Source of the DNA: Gemmatimonadaceae bacterium
GTDB lineage: Bacteria; Gemmatimonadota; Gemmatimonadetes; Gemmatimonadales; Gemmatimonadaceae
Direction: 5' to 3'
NCBI GenBank assembly: GCA_025934775.1
Contig: JAICWO010000014.1
Span: 1 to 64,000 of the forward strand
Length of the DNA: 64,000 nt
Position numbers and translations under genes: made by a program. Positions 36,335 to 45,182 of the stretch are shown piece after piece. The notes under the pieces are model-generated. The model ran no database searches and had not been told where the DNA came from. It saw only the letters and a program-made list of their open reading frames with translations. Each line of letters starts with the position of its first letter. Within the stretch, counting starts at the first letter, position 1.

Positions 36335-37930
36335 TCAGCTTCGGACGAGGACCATCGTCAGATCATCGCGCCGCGGTGCGTCCTCGGTGTGCTCGTCGAG
36401 AACGGCGACCACGTGCTCCAGAATCTCGCGCGGGTCCTCGTCGCGATGCGCGCGAATCGTCTGCAGGACTTTCTCCTCTCCGAGTCGTTCGCCCGCAGGA
36501 TTCCGCGCGTCCGTCACACCGTCGGTGAACAGCACGAGCAGATCACGTCCCGCCGACCACCCCCGGCGAGCGGTGAGCGGCGGACGCTCGTCCATGCCAA
36601 GCGGCGGGTCGGTCGCGGCGAGCCGCTCGAATTCCTGGCCGTGCGGCAGCATGAACGCATGCGGATGGCCGGTGTTCGCGAAATGCATCTGGTTCGCCGC
36701 CGGGTCGATCACGGCGTAGAACGCCGAGATGAACATCTCCGTGGTCGCGAGCTCTTCGCGCATCGTACCTACGAGCGACGCGAGCATCTCACCGGGATCC
36801 GTCGTCGACTGCGCGTGGATCGCGGACGCGCTCATCGAGAGCGCCATGATGAGCGCGGCCTGGTAGCCGTGGCCGGAGACGTCGCCGATCATGACGCCGG
36901 TGCGACCGCCGGAGAGTCGAAAGAGATTATAAAAGTCGCCGCCCACGCTCTCGGCGGGCACCACGCGCGCCGCAACGATCGCTTCGGGGGCGACGATGTC
37001 GTCGTCGGGGAGGAGCTTCATCTGCAGCTCGTGGGCGAGCTGCATCTCGTGCGCGAGCCGCTGCTGCTCGACCGACGCGCGGACGAGCCGCGTGTTCTGA
37101 ATCGCCGTGCCGATCTGCGTCGCGATCGCGGCGATGAGCTTCTGATCGCCCGCGGTGAACGACTGTCCACTGCGCCGGTCCGACAAGTTCACCACGCCGA
37201 GGGGTTCGGCACCGCGCGGCGCCGGCGCGGTCCACATGATCGGCACGGAGAGCATGGCGCCGCGACGATACTGCGCTTCTTCGGGACACAGCATCTCGCC
37301 GTCCTCGGCGAGCACGAGGTGCTGGGCGCGGAATGCGCGCGCGCTGACGCTGCACGCATCGTCGGCGCTGATCGGGTGCACGTCGGCGAGCGGAGCGCCG
37401 AGCGCGGCGACGGGGTGCAGCGAATTGGTCGCGCGATCGAAGACGAGCACCGAGCCGCGGCGTGCGCCGACCGTCTCGGAGACTTCGCTCAGAATCGTCC
37501 GCGCCGCCTCGTCGAGCGCCACGGTGCGGCCAAGGATTTCGCTGATCGTGTAGAGGAGATTGATCTCCTCGTAGCGCTCGGCGAGCTCGTTCGCCGCATG
37601 CTCCACCTCGAGCGCGGACTGGAGGTACTGCCCCACGACGGGCAGGAGGAAAGTCATACAGGCGCGCAGCGCGATGCTCTGCGATGTGCACGGCCCCAGC
37701 GCGAGCCACGCGCGACGCGGCCCGGGCACGGCGGCGACGAGCGCGTCGCCCGCCGGCGTCGCGATCGTTTGCTCGCCGTCCGCGACCGATGGAAAGTGAT
37801 GGACCGTCGGCGCGTTCGCCGTGCCGGCGCCGAGCGAGGGCGGCGCGTTGGGATTGGGTTGCGTCCAGACGCTGGCCTCGCAGTCCGTCGCGGCGCGAAA
37901 AGCGTCGAGGACCCGCGCGAGGTCGATCAT
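36335..37930 (-). CDS. RsbU-like PP2C phosphatase with GAF domain
   Basis: 531 residues. A helical/GAF-like N-terminal region is followed by a GAF domain (~140-285, GARRGSVLVFDRATNS) and a linker helix (QRLAHEMQLAHELQMKLLPD). The PP2C/SpoIIE phosphatase domain (~315-531) has VGGDFYNLF, MIGDVSGHGYQAALIM, FTDGVTDARN and RRDDLTMVLV, the conserved aspartates for Mn/Mg. By family analogy it dephosphorylates a STAS antagonist, and the gene order with an HATPase and a STAS gene supports that. The ligand sensed by GAF is unknown. Confidence 0.9.
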   Translation of the reverse strand: MIDLARVLDAFRAATDCEASVWTQPNPNAPPSLGAGTANAPTVHHFPSVADGEQTIATPAGDALVAAVPGPRRAWLALGPCTSQSIALRACMTFLLPVVGQYLQSALEVEHAANELAERYEEINLLYTISEILGRTVALDEAARTILSEVSETVGARRGSVLVFDRATNSLHPVAALGAPLADVHPISADDACSVSARAFRAQHLVLAEDGEMLCPEEAQYRRGAMLSVPIMWTAPAPRGAEPLGVVNLSDRRSGQSFTAGDQKLIAAIATQIGTAIQNTRLVRASVEQQRLAHEMQLAHELQMKLLPDDDIVAPEAIVAARVVPAESVGGDFYNLFRLSGGRTGVMIGDVSGHGYQAALIMALSMSASAIHAQSTTDPGEMLASLVGTMREELATTEMFISAFYAVIDPAANQMHFANTGHPHAFMLPHGQEFERLAATDPPLGMDERPPLTARRGWSAGRDLLVLFTDGVTDARNPAGERLGEEKVLQTIRAHRDEDPREILEHVVAVLDEHTEDAPRRDDLTMVLVRS

Positions 37931-38379
37931 TCGCGGTGCAGCGTCATCCGGACCACGCTGCCGCTCGGCGCGTCGACGCGCTCGACGCGGTCCATCAGCT
38001 TGCGCATGAGGAACAGCCCGCGGCCGTCCTCGCGCGCGAGGTTGTCCGGCGTGGTGGGATCGCTGAGCGCCGAATCCAGATCGAACCCCGTGCCCTCGTC
38101 GCCGACTTCGACGATCAGCCCACTCGTGTCGATGCGCGCGCGGACGTGCACCTGCTTGGCGGGATCATCGTGATTGCCGCGCAGGATCGCGTTGGAGAGC
38201 GCCTCGGTCAGGGCGACGGGGACGTTGAACGCGGTTTGCCGCTTGGCGAACGCCATGCTCTCGCATTCGCGACGCACCAGCTCCACGACGCGCTCGATGT
38301 AACGCACGTCGCTCGGGATGTCGACTTCGACGACCCGGACGCGATCGTCGGAGCGCTCGTCATTCAACGCAGGAGGCAT
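37927..38379 (-). CDS. RsbW-like serine kinase/anti-sigma factor
   Basis: 150 residues. GHKL ATPase motifs: N-box VALTEALSNAILRGN near residue 57, G1 VGDEGTGFDLD near 92, G2 DGRGLFLMRKLMD near 117. That is the RsbW/SpoIIAB group, which phosphorylates a STAS protein and may sequester a sigma factor. The ATGA junction couples it to the phosphatase gene. Whether a sigma factor is the real target cannot be told from this window; none is encoded here. Confidence 0.88.
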   Translation of the reverse strand: MPPALNDERSDDRVRVVEVDIPSDVRYIERVVELVRRECESMAFAKRQTAFNVPVALTEALSNAILRGNHDDPAKQVHVRARIDTSGLIVEVGDEGTGFDLDSALSDPTTPDNLAREDGRGLFLMRKLMDRVERVDAPSGSVVRMTLHRE

Positions 38380-38406
38380 CCGAGAATTCTAGTGGCATAC
38401 GTGACG

Positions 38407-38446
38407 CGTGGCTCGAGTCTCCGCTGACGGCGAGACACGAGCCACG
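38407..38446. repeat. Long intergenic hairpin in the partner-switching operon
   Basis: CGTGGCTCG-A-GTCTC (38407-38421) pairs with GAGAC-A-CGAGCCACG (38432-38446): 14 pairs around one A-A mismatch and a 10-base loop. No T-run. It lies between the STAS gene and the RsbW-like gene, so it may set their relative expression or stabilise the STAS mRNA. Confidence 0.55.
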
Positions 38447-38468
38447 ATGGCCGACGCGGGTCGGCGAC

Positions 38469-38801
38469 TCAGAAGCTCTGCAGCGCGCGTTCGCGGGTGT
38501 CGGCAATCTGAAAGAGCGTATCCAGCTTCGTGAGCTCGAACAGCGTCTTGAGATCGTCGTTCAGGTTGGCGAGGCGCAGCTCACCGCCCTGCTCGCGAAT
38601 CTTTTTCGAGAGCGACACGAGGACGCCGAGCCCGGAGCTATCGATGTAGCCGGTCTGGGAGAAGTCGATGAGAAACTTCTTTTCGCCGCGCTCCAGCTCA
38701 TCGAGCACCTTCTGCTTCAGCTCCTGGCGGTTGCCGACGATCAACTGGCCTTCGACGTCCACCACCACGACCTCTCCGTCTTTCTTGATCGAGAAGCTCA
38801 T
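38469..38801 (-). CDS. STAS-domain anti-sigma factor antagonist (RsbV/SpoIIAA-like)
   Basis: 110 residues, a single STAS domain. VVVVDVEGQLIVGNRQELK is the first strand and helix, and the phosphorylation-site loop FSQTGYIDSSGLGVLVSL carries the conserved serine (DSSG, about residue 55). It should be phosphorylated by the RsbW-like kinase and dephosphorylated by the RsbU-like phosphatase encoded downstream. Separated from them by a strong hairpin; pta begins 11 bases upstream. Confidence 0.92.
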   Translation of the reverse strand: MSFSIKKDGEVVVVDVEGQLIVGNRQELKQKVLDELERGEKKFLIDFSQTGYIDSSGLGVLVSLSKKIREQGGELRLANLNDDLKTLFELTKLDTLFQIADTRERALQSF

Positions 38802-38812
38802 GTCGTACTCTC

Positions 38813-39826
38813 CTAGCGAGACTCGTTCGTTGCCATCGGGACGCCCGCCGCCTGGAGCGCGGTGATGGCCGCAACATGGATAATGTCATCGACAACCGCG
38901 CCGCGCGAGAGATCACTGCATGGGCGCCGCAGCCCTTGAATGATGGGACCCACGGCACTCGCGTCGGCGAGACGCTGCACCAGCTTGTACGCGATATTCC
39001 CGGCATCGAGCGAGGGGAACACGAGCACGTTCGCTCGACCGGCGACGGGGCTTCCCGGTGCCTTGCGGTGCGCCACGGCGCTGGCGAGCGCTGCATCTCC
39101 TTGCAATTCTCCGTCCACAGCGAGGTGAGGCGCTCGCGCGCGCACCAACGCGACGGCGGCCCGCACCAGATCGATCGAGGAGCCTTCGGCGCTTGCTTTG
39201 GTGCTGAACGATAGAAACGCAACGCGCGCCTCGTCGCCCACGATTCGCGCACGATCAGCGGCCGCGGCAATGGCGATATCCGCGAGCTGCTCTGCCGTTG
39301 GATAGCGCACGACGGCGCAGTCAGTAAACGTCAGCACTTCAGACTCGGGCCCGCGGAATGGCGCCACGACCATGTAGAACGCACTGGAGATCGTTCGCAC
39401 GCCCCGCTCGGGTCCGACGAGCCAGAGTGCGGCGCGCATCACGTCAGCGGTCGTGTGCACCGCGCCTGCCACGCAGCCGTCCACGGATCCATTCGCGACG
39501 AGGGCATCCGCGAAGTACAACGGCGTGTGGAGAAGCGCCGTTGCTTGCTCTTTTGTGAGGCCCTTGTGCTTGCGCTGCTCGGCCAGGAGTGCGGCCGCCT
39601 CTTCGACGAGCGGATCGCGGCGTGGATCGCGCGTCTCGACGCCAAGCGCGCGGACGGCATCGTGCGTCTCGGGCGCCGCGGGATCGAGGACGGCGATTGG
39701 CTCGACGAGGCCGCGCCGACGCAGCTCGACGATCGCGGCGCGCGTCCGCTCGTCGCTCGTCTCCGGGAACGCGATTCGACGAATATTTGCCGCGGCGCGC
39801 GCCTGCACCTCGGCCAGGAAGCTCAT
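38813..39826 (-). CDS. pta: Phosphate acetyltransferase
   Basis: Converts acetyl-CoA and phosphate to acetyl phosphate and CoA. 337 residues, the single-domain Pta length. Motifs include [38 protein letters not shown], and the C-terminal [20 protein letters not shown] followed by [14 protein letters not shown] butyryl-specific variant is less likely given these blocks. The ATG overlaps the coaD stop. No ackA is nearby. Confidence 0.92.
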   Translation of the reverse strand: MSFLAEVQARAAANIRRIAFPETSDERTRAAIVELRRRGLVEPIAVLDPAAPETHDAVRALGVETRDPRRDPLVEEAAALLAEQRKHKGLTKEQATALLHTPLYFADALVANGSVDGCVAGAVHTTADVMRAALWLVGPERGVRTISSAFYMVVAPFRGPESEVLTFTDCAVVRYPTAEQLADIAIAAAADRARIVGDEARVAFLSFSTKASAEGSSIDLVRAAVALVRARAPHLAVDGELQGDAALASAVAHRKAPGSPVAGRANVLVFPSLDAGNIAYKLVQRLADASAVGPIIQGLRRPCSDLSRGAVVDDIIHVAAITALQAAGVPMATNESR

Positions 39827-40305
39827 TTCGGCGGCAGCTTGGCGCGGAGCGCGCTCGCCACGACCGGATGGACCAGGCTCGTGACGTCGCCGCCGAAGCG
39901 GGCAATCTCGCGGACCAGACTCGCGCTGATGTACGTGGTGTCGAGCGACGGCACCATGAACACCGTCTCGAGCTTGGTCGAGAGATGGCGATTCATGAGC
40001 GCCATCTGATATTCATATTCAAAATCGCTCACGGCGCGCAGGCCGCGGATGAGCAGGTGGGCGCCCTCCTGCCGCGCGAAATCCACCAGCAGGCCGCCAA
40101 AGCTCTTGACCGCGATCCGCGGCTGATCGCCCATCGCCATCCGGATCATCTCGACGCGCTCGTCGATCGAGAAGAGCGGCTGCTTGGACGAGTTGGTGGC
40201 GACGCCGACGATGAGCCGGTCGACGAACTCCAAGCTGCGCACCATGAGATCCTCATGGCCGCGCGTCATCGGATCGAAGCTGCCGGCGTAAATGGCTATG
40301 CGCAT
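39823..40305 (-). CDS. coaD: Phosphopantetheine adenylyltransferase
   Basis: Penultimate step of CoA synthesis. 160 residues from the ATG at 40305. [17 protein letters not shown] carries the (H/T)xGH nucleotidyl-transfer motif in the form TRGH, and [20 protein letters not shown] is diagnostic. Overlaps pta by 4 bases; placing CoA synthesis next to acetyl-CoA use may be functional. Confidence 0.95.
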   Translation of the reverse strand: MRIAIYAGSFDPMTRGHEDLMVRSLEFVDRLIVGVATNSSKQPLFSIDERVEMIRMAMGDQPRIAVKSFGGLLVDFARQEGAHLLIRGLRAVSDFEYEYQMALMNRHLSTKLETVFMVPSLDTTYISASLVREIARFGGDVTSLVHPVVASALRAKLPPK

Positions 40306-40333
40306 GACTGAAACTATAAACGGTCCAGGCCGT

Positions 40334-40876
40334 TCACGCGGGCTCGCGCAGTCGCGGCGAGTCCGCCCGATAGATGGTGACGACGGTGCTCCCGTATTTC
40401 CGTCGCTCACCGGCGCCGGGCAGCCGCTCGTTCGCCCGATGCTCGATTCCGATCACGCGCGCGAACGGAACGGCCAGCCACCGTGCGGCGACGGCGGTGC
40501 CGAGCGCGTGATCGTACGGCGGATCGGCGAACGCGACATCGTAATCGTTCGCTTGCAGCGATTCGAGATATCGAATCGCGTCGGCGCGATGGATCTGATA
40601 GGCGCCCGCCGCGCCAAGCGAGTCCGCGTTCGCGTGAATGACGGCGATGCTCTTCGGTGCGGATTCCACGAAGTCGACGCGCTCGGCGCCGCGCGACAAC
40701 GCCTCGAGGCCGAGCGCACCCGAGCCGGCGAAGAGATCGAGCACCTTCGCGCCGGGGAGCAACGGACCGACGATGCTCATCCAGGCCTCGCGCACGCGGT
40801 CGCCGGTGGGACGAACCGCATCGCCGGACGGCGCCTCGATGCGCCGCCCTCGCCATCGACCGCCGATGATACGCAT
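40334..40876 (-). CDS. rsmD: 16S rRNA (guanine966-N2)-methyltransferase
   Basis: 180 residues. MRIIGGRWRGRRIEAPSG is the usual N-terminus. The SAM motif VLDLFAGSGALGLEALSRGA and the catalytic ADPPYDHAL complete the family pattern. It lies three bases after recJ and 28 bases before coaD; rsmD-coaD is a widespread pair. Confidence 0.94.
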   Translation of the reverse strand: MRIIGGRWRGRRIEAPSGDAVRPTGDRVREAWMSIVGPLLPGAKVLDLFAGSGALGLEALSRGAERVDFVESAPKSIAVIHANADSLGAAGAYQIHRADAIRYLESLQANDYDVAFADPPYDHALGTAVAARWLAVPFARVIGIEHRANERLPGAGERRKYGSTVVTIYRADSPRLREPA

Positions 40877-40879
40877 GCG

Positions 40880-42601
40880 CTACACGCGGAAGTCGGCGAG
40901 TCGCGCCTGCAGGCGCGACTCGCCATTCCACTCGTCGCGCTCCAGGCGGTACGCGATGTCGATCACCGCCCCGGCCTCCAGCTCGCGAGCGCGCGGCCCC
41001 ATGCCCCAGCCGAGCGCCACGAGCTCTCGCCCGTTCGAGTGCAGCAGAAGCTTGAGACCGTCTTTGCCGACGACACGCGGCGGCGCGCCGACGGTGATGC
41101 CGCGGGCCATGAACAGCGGCGACGGATTTCCGATGCCGCACGGCTCCATGTGGCGGAGCAATGCCTCGAGCTCTTCGTCCGCGTGTTCGATCGGCAGCTC
41201 GAGATCAACGCGAAGCTCGGGCACGAGATCGTCGGGCGTGAGCCGAGTGGCGGCAACGGCGTTGAAACGCGCCGCGAATTCGGCCACACGATTCGCGGCG
41301 ATCGTCACGCCAGCCGCTGCGCGGTGGCCACCGAAGCGGAGGAGCAGGTCCGAGCACTCGCGGAGCCCCGAGTGCAGATCGAAGGGTCCGATCGATCGGC
41401 CGGAGCCCTTCCCTTCATCGCCGTCGAGCGCGACGAGCACCGTCGGTCGCCCGAACTCTTCGACGATGCGCGAGGCGACGATTCCAATCACGCCGGGATG
41501 CCACCCCTGCTCGGCGACGACGATGCCGTACGTCGTCGAGAGGTCCATCTGCTGGACGAGGGCGCGCGCCCGCTCGAGCGTCTCGCGATCGAGCTCCTGC
41601 CGCTTCGCGTTGAGCTCCTCCAGCTCGCGCGCGATCGGATTCGCGATCTGTTCCGAGGGGGCCATGAGCAGCTCGACGCCGCGCAGCGCGCTCCCGAGCC
41701 GGCCCGCCGCATTTAGTCTCGGAGCGAGAATAAATCCCACGCGCCCCGAGGTGAGCGGCTTCCGCTCGAGTCCCGCGGCGCGAATCATCGCGCGCAATCC
41801 CGGGCGCTGCGCGTCGTTGAGCAGCTTGAGCCCATAGCGCACGAGCACGCGGTTCTCGCCGCGCAGCGGCGCGACGTCCGCGATCGTGGCGAGCGCCACG
41901 AGGTCGAGCATGCCGTAGACGAGATTCTCGTTCCCCCCCACCGCGCGCGTGAGCGCGAGCGCGAGCTTGAACGCGACGCCGACGGCGGCCAGATCCTTGT
42001 CGGGCGACGTACACTCCGGCCGCTTGGGATTGAGAATCGCGAATGCCGGCGGGAGCGGTCCGCCAGGCAAGTGGTGGTCGCTCACGATCACGTCGATCCC
42101 CGCCGCCTGGAGCTCGGCGATGGGCCCGAACGCGCTCGTGCCGCAGTCGCACGTCACGACCAGCGTGGCGCCGGCCTCGCGCGCGGCGCGCACGCCGGCG
42201 GCGGTCAGGTCGTAGCCGTCCTCGAGACGACGCGGGATGAACGCGGTCGCGCGTCCGCCGAGCGCGGCGATCGTGCGGACGGTGAGCGTCGTCGAACAGA
42301 TTCCGTCGACGTCGTAGTCGCCGTGGACGAGAATCGTCTCATCTTCGCGCAACGCGCGCACGAGCCGCGCGACGGCGCGGTCGAGGTCCGCGAGGCAGTC
42401 GGGATCGTGCAACTGCTCGAGCCGCGGGCGCAGATACGCCTTCGCGTCGTCGGGCGCGCCAAGGCCTCGGGTGGCGAGGAGGCGGCAGATCGCCGCCGGG
42501 AGTCGCAGCTCCTCTTGGAGGCGCGCGACGTCGGCGGGGCTTGGCTCATCGGGAAGCAACCAGCGCGCGCGGGGCCGCGCGCGAACAGCGGTGGCGGTCA
42601 C
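40880..42601 (-). CDS. recJ: Single-stranded-DNA-specific exonuclease RecJ
   Basis: 5'-3' exonuclease in mismatch and recombinational repair. 573 residues from a GTG. Catalytic DHH core: ILVHGDYDVDGICSTTL, TCDCGTSAFGPI, SDHHLPGGPLP. The DHHA1 domain has FGGHRAAAGVTI. An OB-fold tail (LRVDLELPIEHADEE onward) completes the RecJ architecture. Lies after the zinc-ribbon coiled-coil gene (38-base gap). Confidence 0.95.
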   Translation of the reverse strand: MTATAVRARPRARWLLPDEPSPADVARLQEELRLPAAICRLLATRGLGAPDDAKAYLRPRLEQLHDPDCLADLDRAVARLVRALREDETILVHGDYDVDGICSTTLTVRTIAALGGRATAFIPRRLEDGYDLTAAGVRAAREAGATLVVTCDCGTSAFGPIAELQAAGIDVIVSDHHLPGGPLPPAFAILNPKRPECTSPDKDLAAVGVAFKLALALTRAVGGNENLVYGMLDLVALATIADVAPLRGENRVLVRYGLKLLNDAQRPGLRAMIRAAGLERKPLTSGRVGFILAPRLNAAGRLGSALRGVELLMAPSEQIANPIARELEELNAKRQELDRETLERARALVQQMDLSTTYGIVVAEQGWHPGVIGIVASRIVEEFGRPTVLVALDGDEGKGSGRSIGPFDLHSGLRECSDLLLRFGGHRAAAGVTIAANRVAEFAARFNAVAATRLTPDDLVPELRVDLELPIEHADEELEALLRHMEPCGIGNPSPLFMARGITVGAPPRVVGKDGLKLLLHSNGRELVALGWGMGPRARELEAGAVIDIAYRLERDEWNGESRLQARLADFRV

Positions 42602-42639
42602 GCGGGAAAGCTAGGTCGCGCGCACCACACCAACAACCA

Positions 42640-43344
42640 TCATTCCGCCGCGTACAACATCACGCCACACCCTTCGCAGATCTCCGTCGCGCCCGTGCCT
42701 TCCATCACGCTGCGACGCTGCAGCGGGATCATCGTGTCGCAGTGGCTACACGAGGCGCCGCGAAGCGGAAAGACCGCGTGCACGCGTTTGCGCGAGCGAA
42801 TGCGCTCGTATCGCGTGAGCAGCGTGCGCGGAACGGACTTCGCTTTGCCCTCGCGCGCCTTGCGCGCATCGGCGATCTGGGTCTCGAGCTGCTTCTGGTC
42901 GGCGGCCAGCGACTCGCGCGCTTCGCGCTGCGCGGCCTCGAGCTCCTCGAGCCGGCGCTCGCGATCCTCGACGTGGTGGTTCGCCTCGACGAGCCGCTGC
43001 CCGATCATCGCGAGCTCGCGTTCGTCCTCGTCGATCATGCGCCTCGCCGCCTCGAGCTGCGCGGTGGCCGCGGTCGCTTCCCGCATCGACGTGACGCTGT
43101 TCAGCGCCGACTGATGCTTTTCCTGGAGGCTCTTGTGCTGGCCGACGCGGGCCGCGACTTCCTGTCGTCGCTTTTCCTCCGCGTCCGCCGTCTGTCGCGC
43201 GCTGGCCAGCGCGGCGGCGGCCTTGTCGCGCTCGCGCGACATCTGCTCGAGGCGCGGCATCAGCTCGGCCAGCCGCGTCTCGAGTTGGTGAATGACGACG
43301 TCGTCGTCCTGCACAGCGAGCAATGCTGCAACGTCTGGATGCAC
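42640..43344 (-). CDS. Coiled-coil protein with C-terminal zinc ribbon (CT398-like)
   Basis: 234 residues. I chose the GTG at 43344 because GGAGG lies six bases upstream; a start at 43398 would overlap dnaG. Residues ~15-175 form a long coiled coil rich in Glu/Arg/Gln. The C-terminus carries a CxxC...CxxC ribbon (ASCSHCDTMIPL, then ICEGCGVMLY), as in the C4-type zinc ribbon protein CT398, an uncharacterised but widespread family. Position after dnaG is typical; a role near transcription or the flagellum has been suggested for relatives, not shown here. Confidence 0.85.
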   Translation of the reverse strand: MHPDVAALLAVQDDDVVIHQLETRLAELMPRLEQMSRERDKAAAALASARQTADAEEKRRQEVAARVGQHKSLQEKHQSALNSVTSMREATAATAQLEAARRMIDEDERELAMIGQRLVEANHHVEDRERRLEELEAAQREARESLAADQKQLETQIADARKAREGKAKSVPRTLLTRYERIRSRKRVHAVFPLRGASCSHCDTMIPLQRRSVMEGTGATEICEGCGVMLYAAE

Positions 43345-43367
43345 GAACTTCCTCCACACGATTGAAG

Positions 43368-45182
43368 TCAATTTCGCGTCGGGCCATAGCCCTTCCACCG
43401 CGGCCGTCCCAGCGCCTGCAATTCCTGCCGCAACTTCTGTTTCTCGGCGATCAACTGATCCTGCTCATCGGACGGCACCATCGCAAACAGTCGATCGATC
43501 TCCCGGAGCCGCACGTCGATGTCGCGCGCGAGCAGCGCATTCACGCTTCCCTCGATCGTCTCCTCGGCGCGGTCCAACCCTCCGTTCTCCTCGAGCAGCG
43601 ACTGCAACTCCTCGGTGGCGGTCTCGTCCAAGTCCGCCGCGATCTCGTCGATCGGTGCTTCTGCATCTCGCGAGGTGATCGCGGCGAAGATGGCGCGGTA
43701 GGCGGGATCCGCGAACATCTCGGGACCCAACTTTTCTGCCGCTGGTTCAACATAACGCCGTTGGTGCAGCAGCATACGGACCAGCTCGCGCTCCGCCCGC
43801 GCGCCGCGGACCCGGTGATTGGTCCGCCGGTCCGTGTGACGAACCGGGAACGCGTGGGCCGCGGGCGGTTCGGGCGACGGCTGAGCGGCACCGCGGCGCC
43901 CGCGCGGCGCGGCCGCGAGCTCCCGAAGGAGCATGTCGCGCGAGACGCCGGCGACTTCGCTCGTGCGCGAGATGTACAAGTCTCGCGTGATCTCGTCGCT
44001 TGCGGCGCGGATCGTGGGAAGCAGCTTGTCGACCGCCTGGCGCTTGCGGCGCAGATCGGAGAACCAGCCGCCGCGCTCCAGGATCTGAATCTTGCGATCG
44101 AACACGTCGACCGAAACGGCGGCGGCGCGCTCGAACCCCTCCGCACCATGCCGGGCGACGTACGTGTCGGGATCCTCGCCCTCGGGCAGCGTGATCACGC
44201 GGACGGAGATGCCGTGCGCGAGCAGCACGTCGCCCGAGCGAAAGGTCGCTTTCAGTCCGGCCTGATCGCTGTCGTAGAGCAGGAAGACGTTCTTTGTGTA
44301 TTTTTGAATGAGCAAAGCCTGCTGTTCCGTGAGCGCGGTGCCCAACGGCGCCACCACCTCCCCGATGCCGGCGAGCATGACCCGGATCGCGTCGAAATAG
44401 CCTTCGACCACCACGAGGCGATCGGCCTTCCGAATCGCCTGCTTGGCCCAATTCAGCCCGTACAGAAGCTGCCGTTTCGCGAAGATCTCCGACTCGCCGG
44501 AGTTGAGGTACTTCGGCTCGCCGTCGCCGAGTACGCGGCCGCCGAAGCCCACGAGGTGGCCCGGCGCGTCGAAGATCGGAAACATGAGCCGATCGCGAAA
44601 GCGCGCGCGCGGCTCCGGATTGTCTTCGCGCACGAACAGCACGCCCGCGGCGAGCTGACGCGCGTCGTCGAATCCGAGAGCGGCGAGCGCGGCACGCATC
44701 GCGTTCGGGTCGCGGGGCGCGTAGCCGAGAGTGAACCGCTCGGTATCGTCCCGCGAGAGACCGCGGCCGGCGAGATAATCACGCGCGACCTTGCCCGCGT
44801 CCTCATCCCAGAGCTGCCGCCGAAAGAACTCCGCCGCGCTCGCGTTCACCTCCCAGAGCGGCTCGCGATGGTCGCGCTCCTCGGTGCGCCGATGCACCTC
44901 GGTGACTTCCACGCCCGTCTTGCCGCCGACCCACTTCACCGCCTCGACAAAATCGAGGCCGAGGTGTTTCTCGATGAACGTGAACACGTCGCCCGATTCG
45001 CCGCAGACGAAGCACTTGTAGCCGCCACGCGCCGTCACCGAAAAGTTGTCGTTCTTGCCGTGATGAAACGGACACGGTCCGCGGAAGCTGTTGCCGACGC
45101 GCTTGAGTTTCACGAACTCGCCGACGATCGAGACGATGTCGGCTTCCTCGCGAACGCGCTCGACGACGTCATCCGGAATCAC
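43368..45182 (-). CDS. dnaG: DNA primase
   Basis: 604 residues from the GTG at 45182, overlapping the mutS2 stop (GTGA). The N-terminal CHC2 zinc finger is present: CPFHHGKNDNF, then YKCFVCGESGDVF, near residues 37-70. The TOPRIM catalytic region (VVVEGYFDAIRVMLAG, LLYDSDQAGLKA) follows at ~260-330. The C-terminal helicase-binding part is less conserved. Makes RNA primers at the replication fork. Confidence 0.96.
   Translation of the reverse strand: MIPDDVVERVREEADIVSIVGEFVKLKRVGNSFRGPCPFHHGKNDNFSVTARGGYKCFVCGESGDVFTFIEKHLGLDFVEAVKWVGGKTGVEVTEVHRRTEERDHREPLWEVNASAAEFFRRQLWDEDAGKVARDYLAGRGLSRDDTERFTLGYAPRDPNAMRAALAALGFDDARQLAAGVLFVREDNPEPRARFRDRLMFPIFDAPGHLVGFGGRVLGDGEPKYLNSGESEIFAKRQLLYGLNWAKQAIRKADRLVVVEGYFDAIRVMLAGIGEVVAPLGTALTEQQALLIQKYTKNVFLLYDSDQAGLKATFRSGDVLLAHGISVRVITLPEGEDPDTYVARHGAEGFERAAAVSVDVFDRKIQILERGGWFSDLRRKRQAVDKLLPTIRAASDEITRDLYISRTSEVAGVSRDMLLRELAAAPRGRRGAAQPSPEPPAAHAFPVRHTDRRTNHRVRGARAERELVRMLLHQRRYVEPAAEKLGPEMFADPAYRAIFAAITSRDAEAPIDEIAADLDETATEELQSLLEENGGLDRAEETIEGSVNALLARDIDVRLREIDRLFAMVPSDEQDQLIAEKQKLRQELQALGRPRWKGYGPTRN

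Noticed and set aside
38407-38446. Terminator splitting the STAS gene from its kinase
   Set aside because: Strong hairpin but no T-run on either strand; kept as a structural repeat only.
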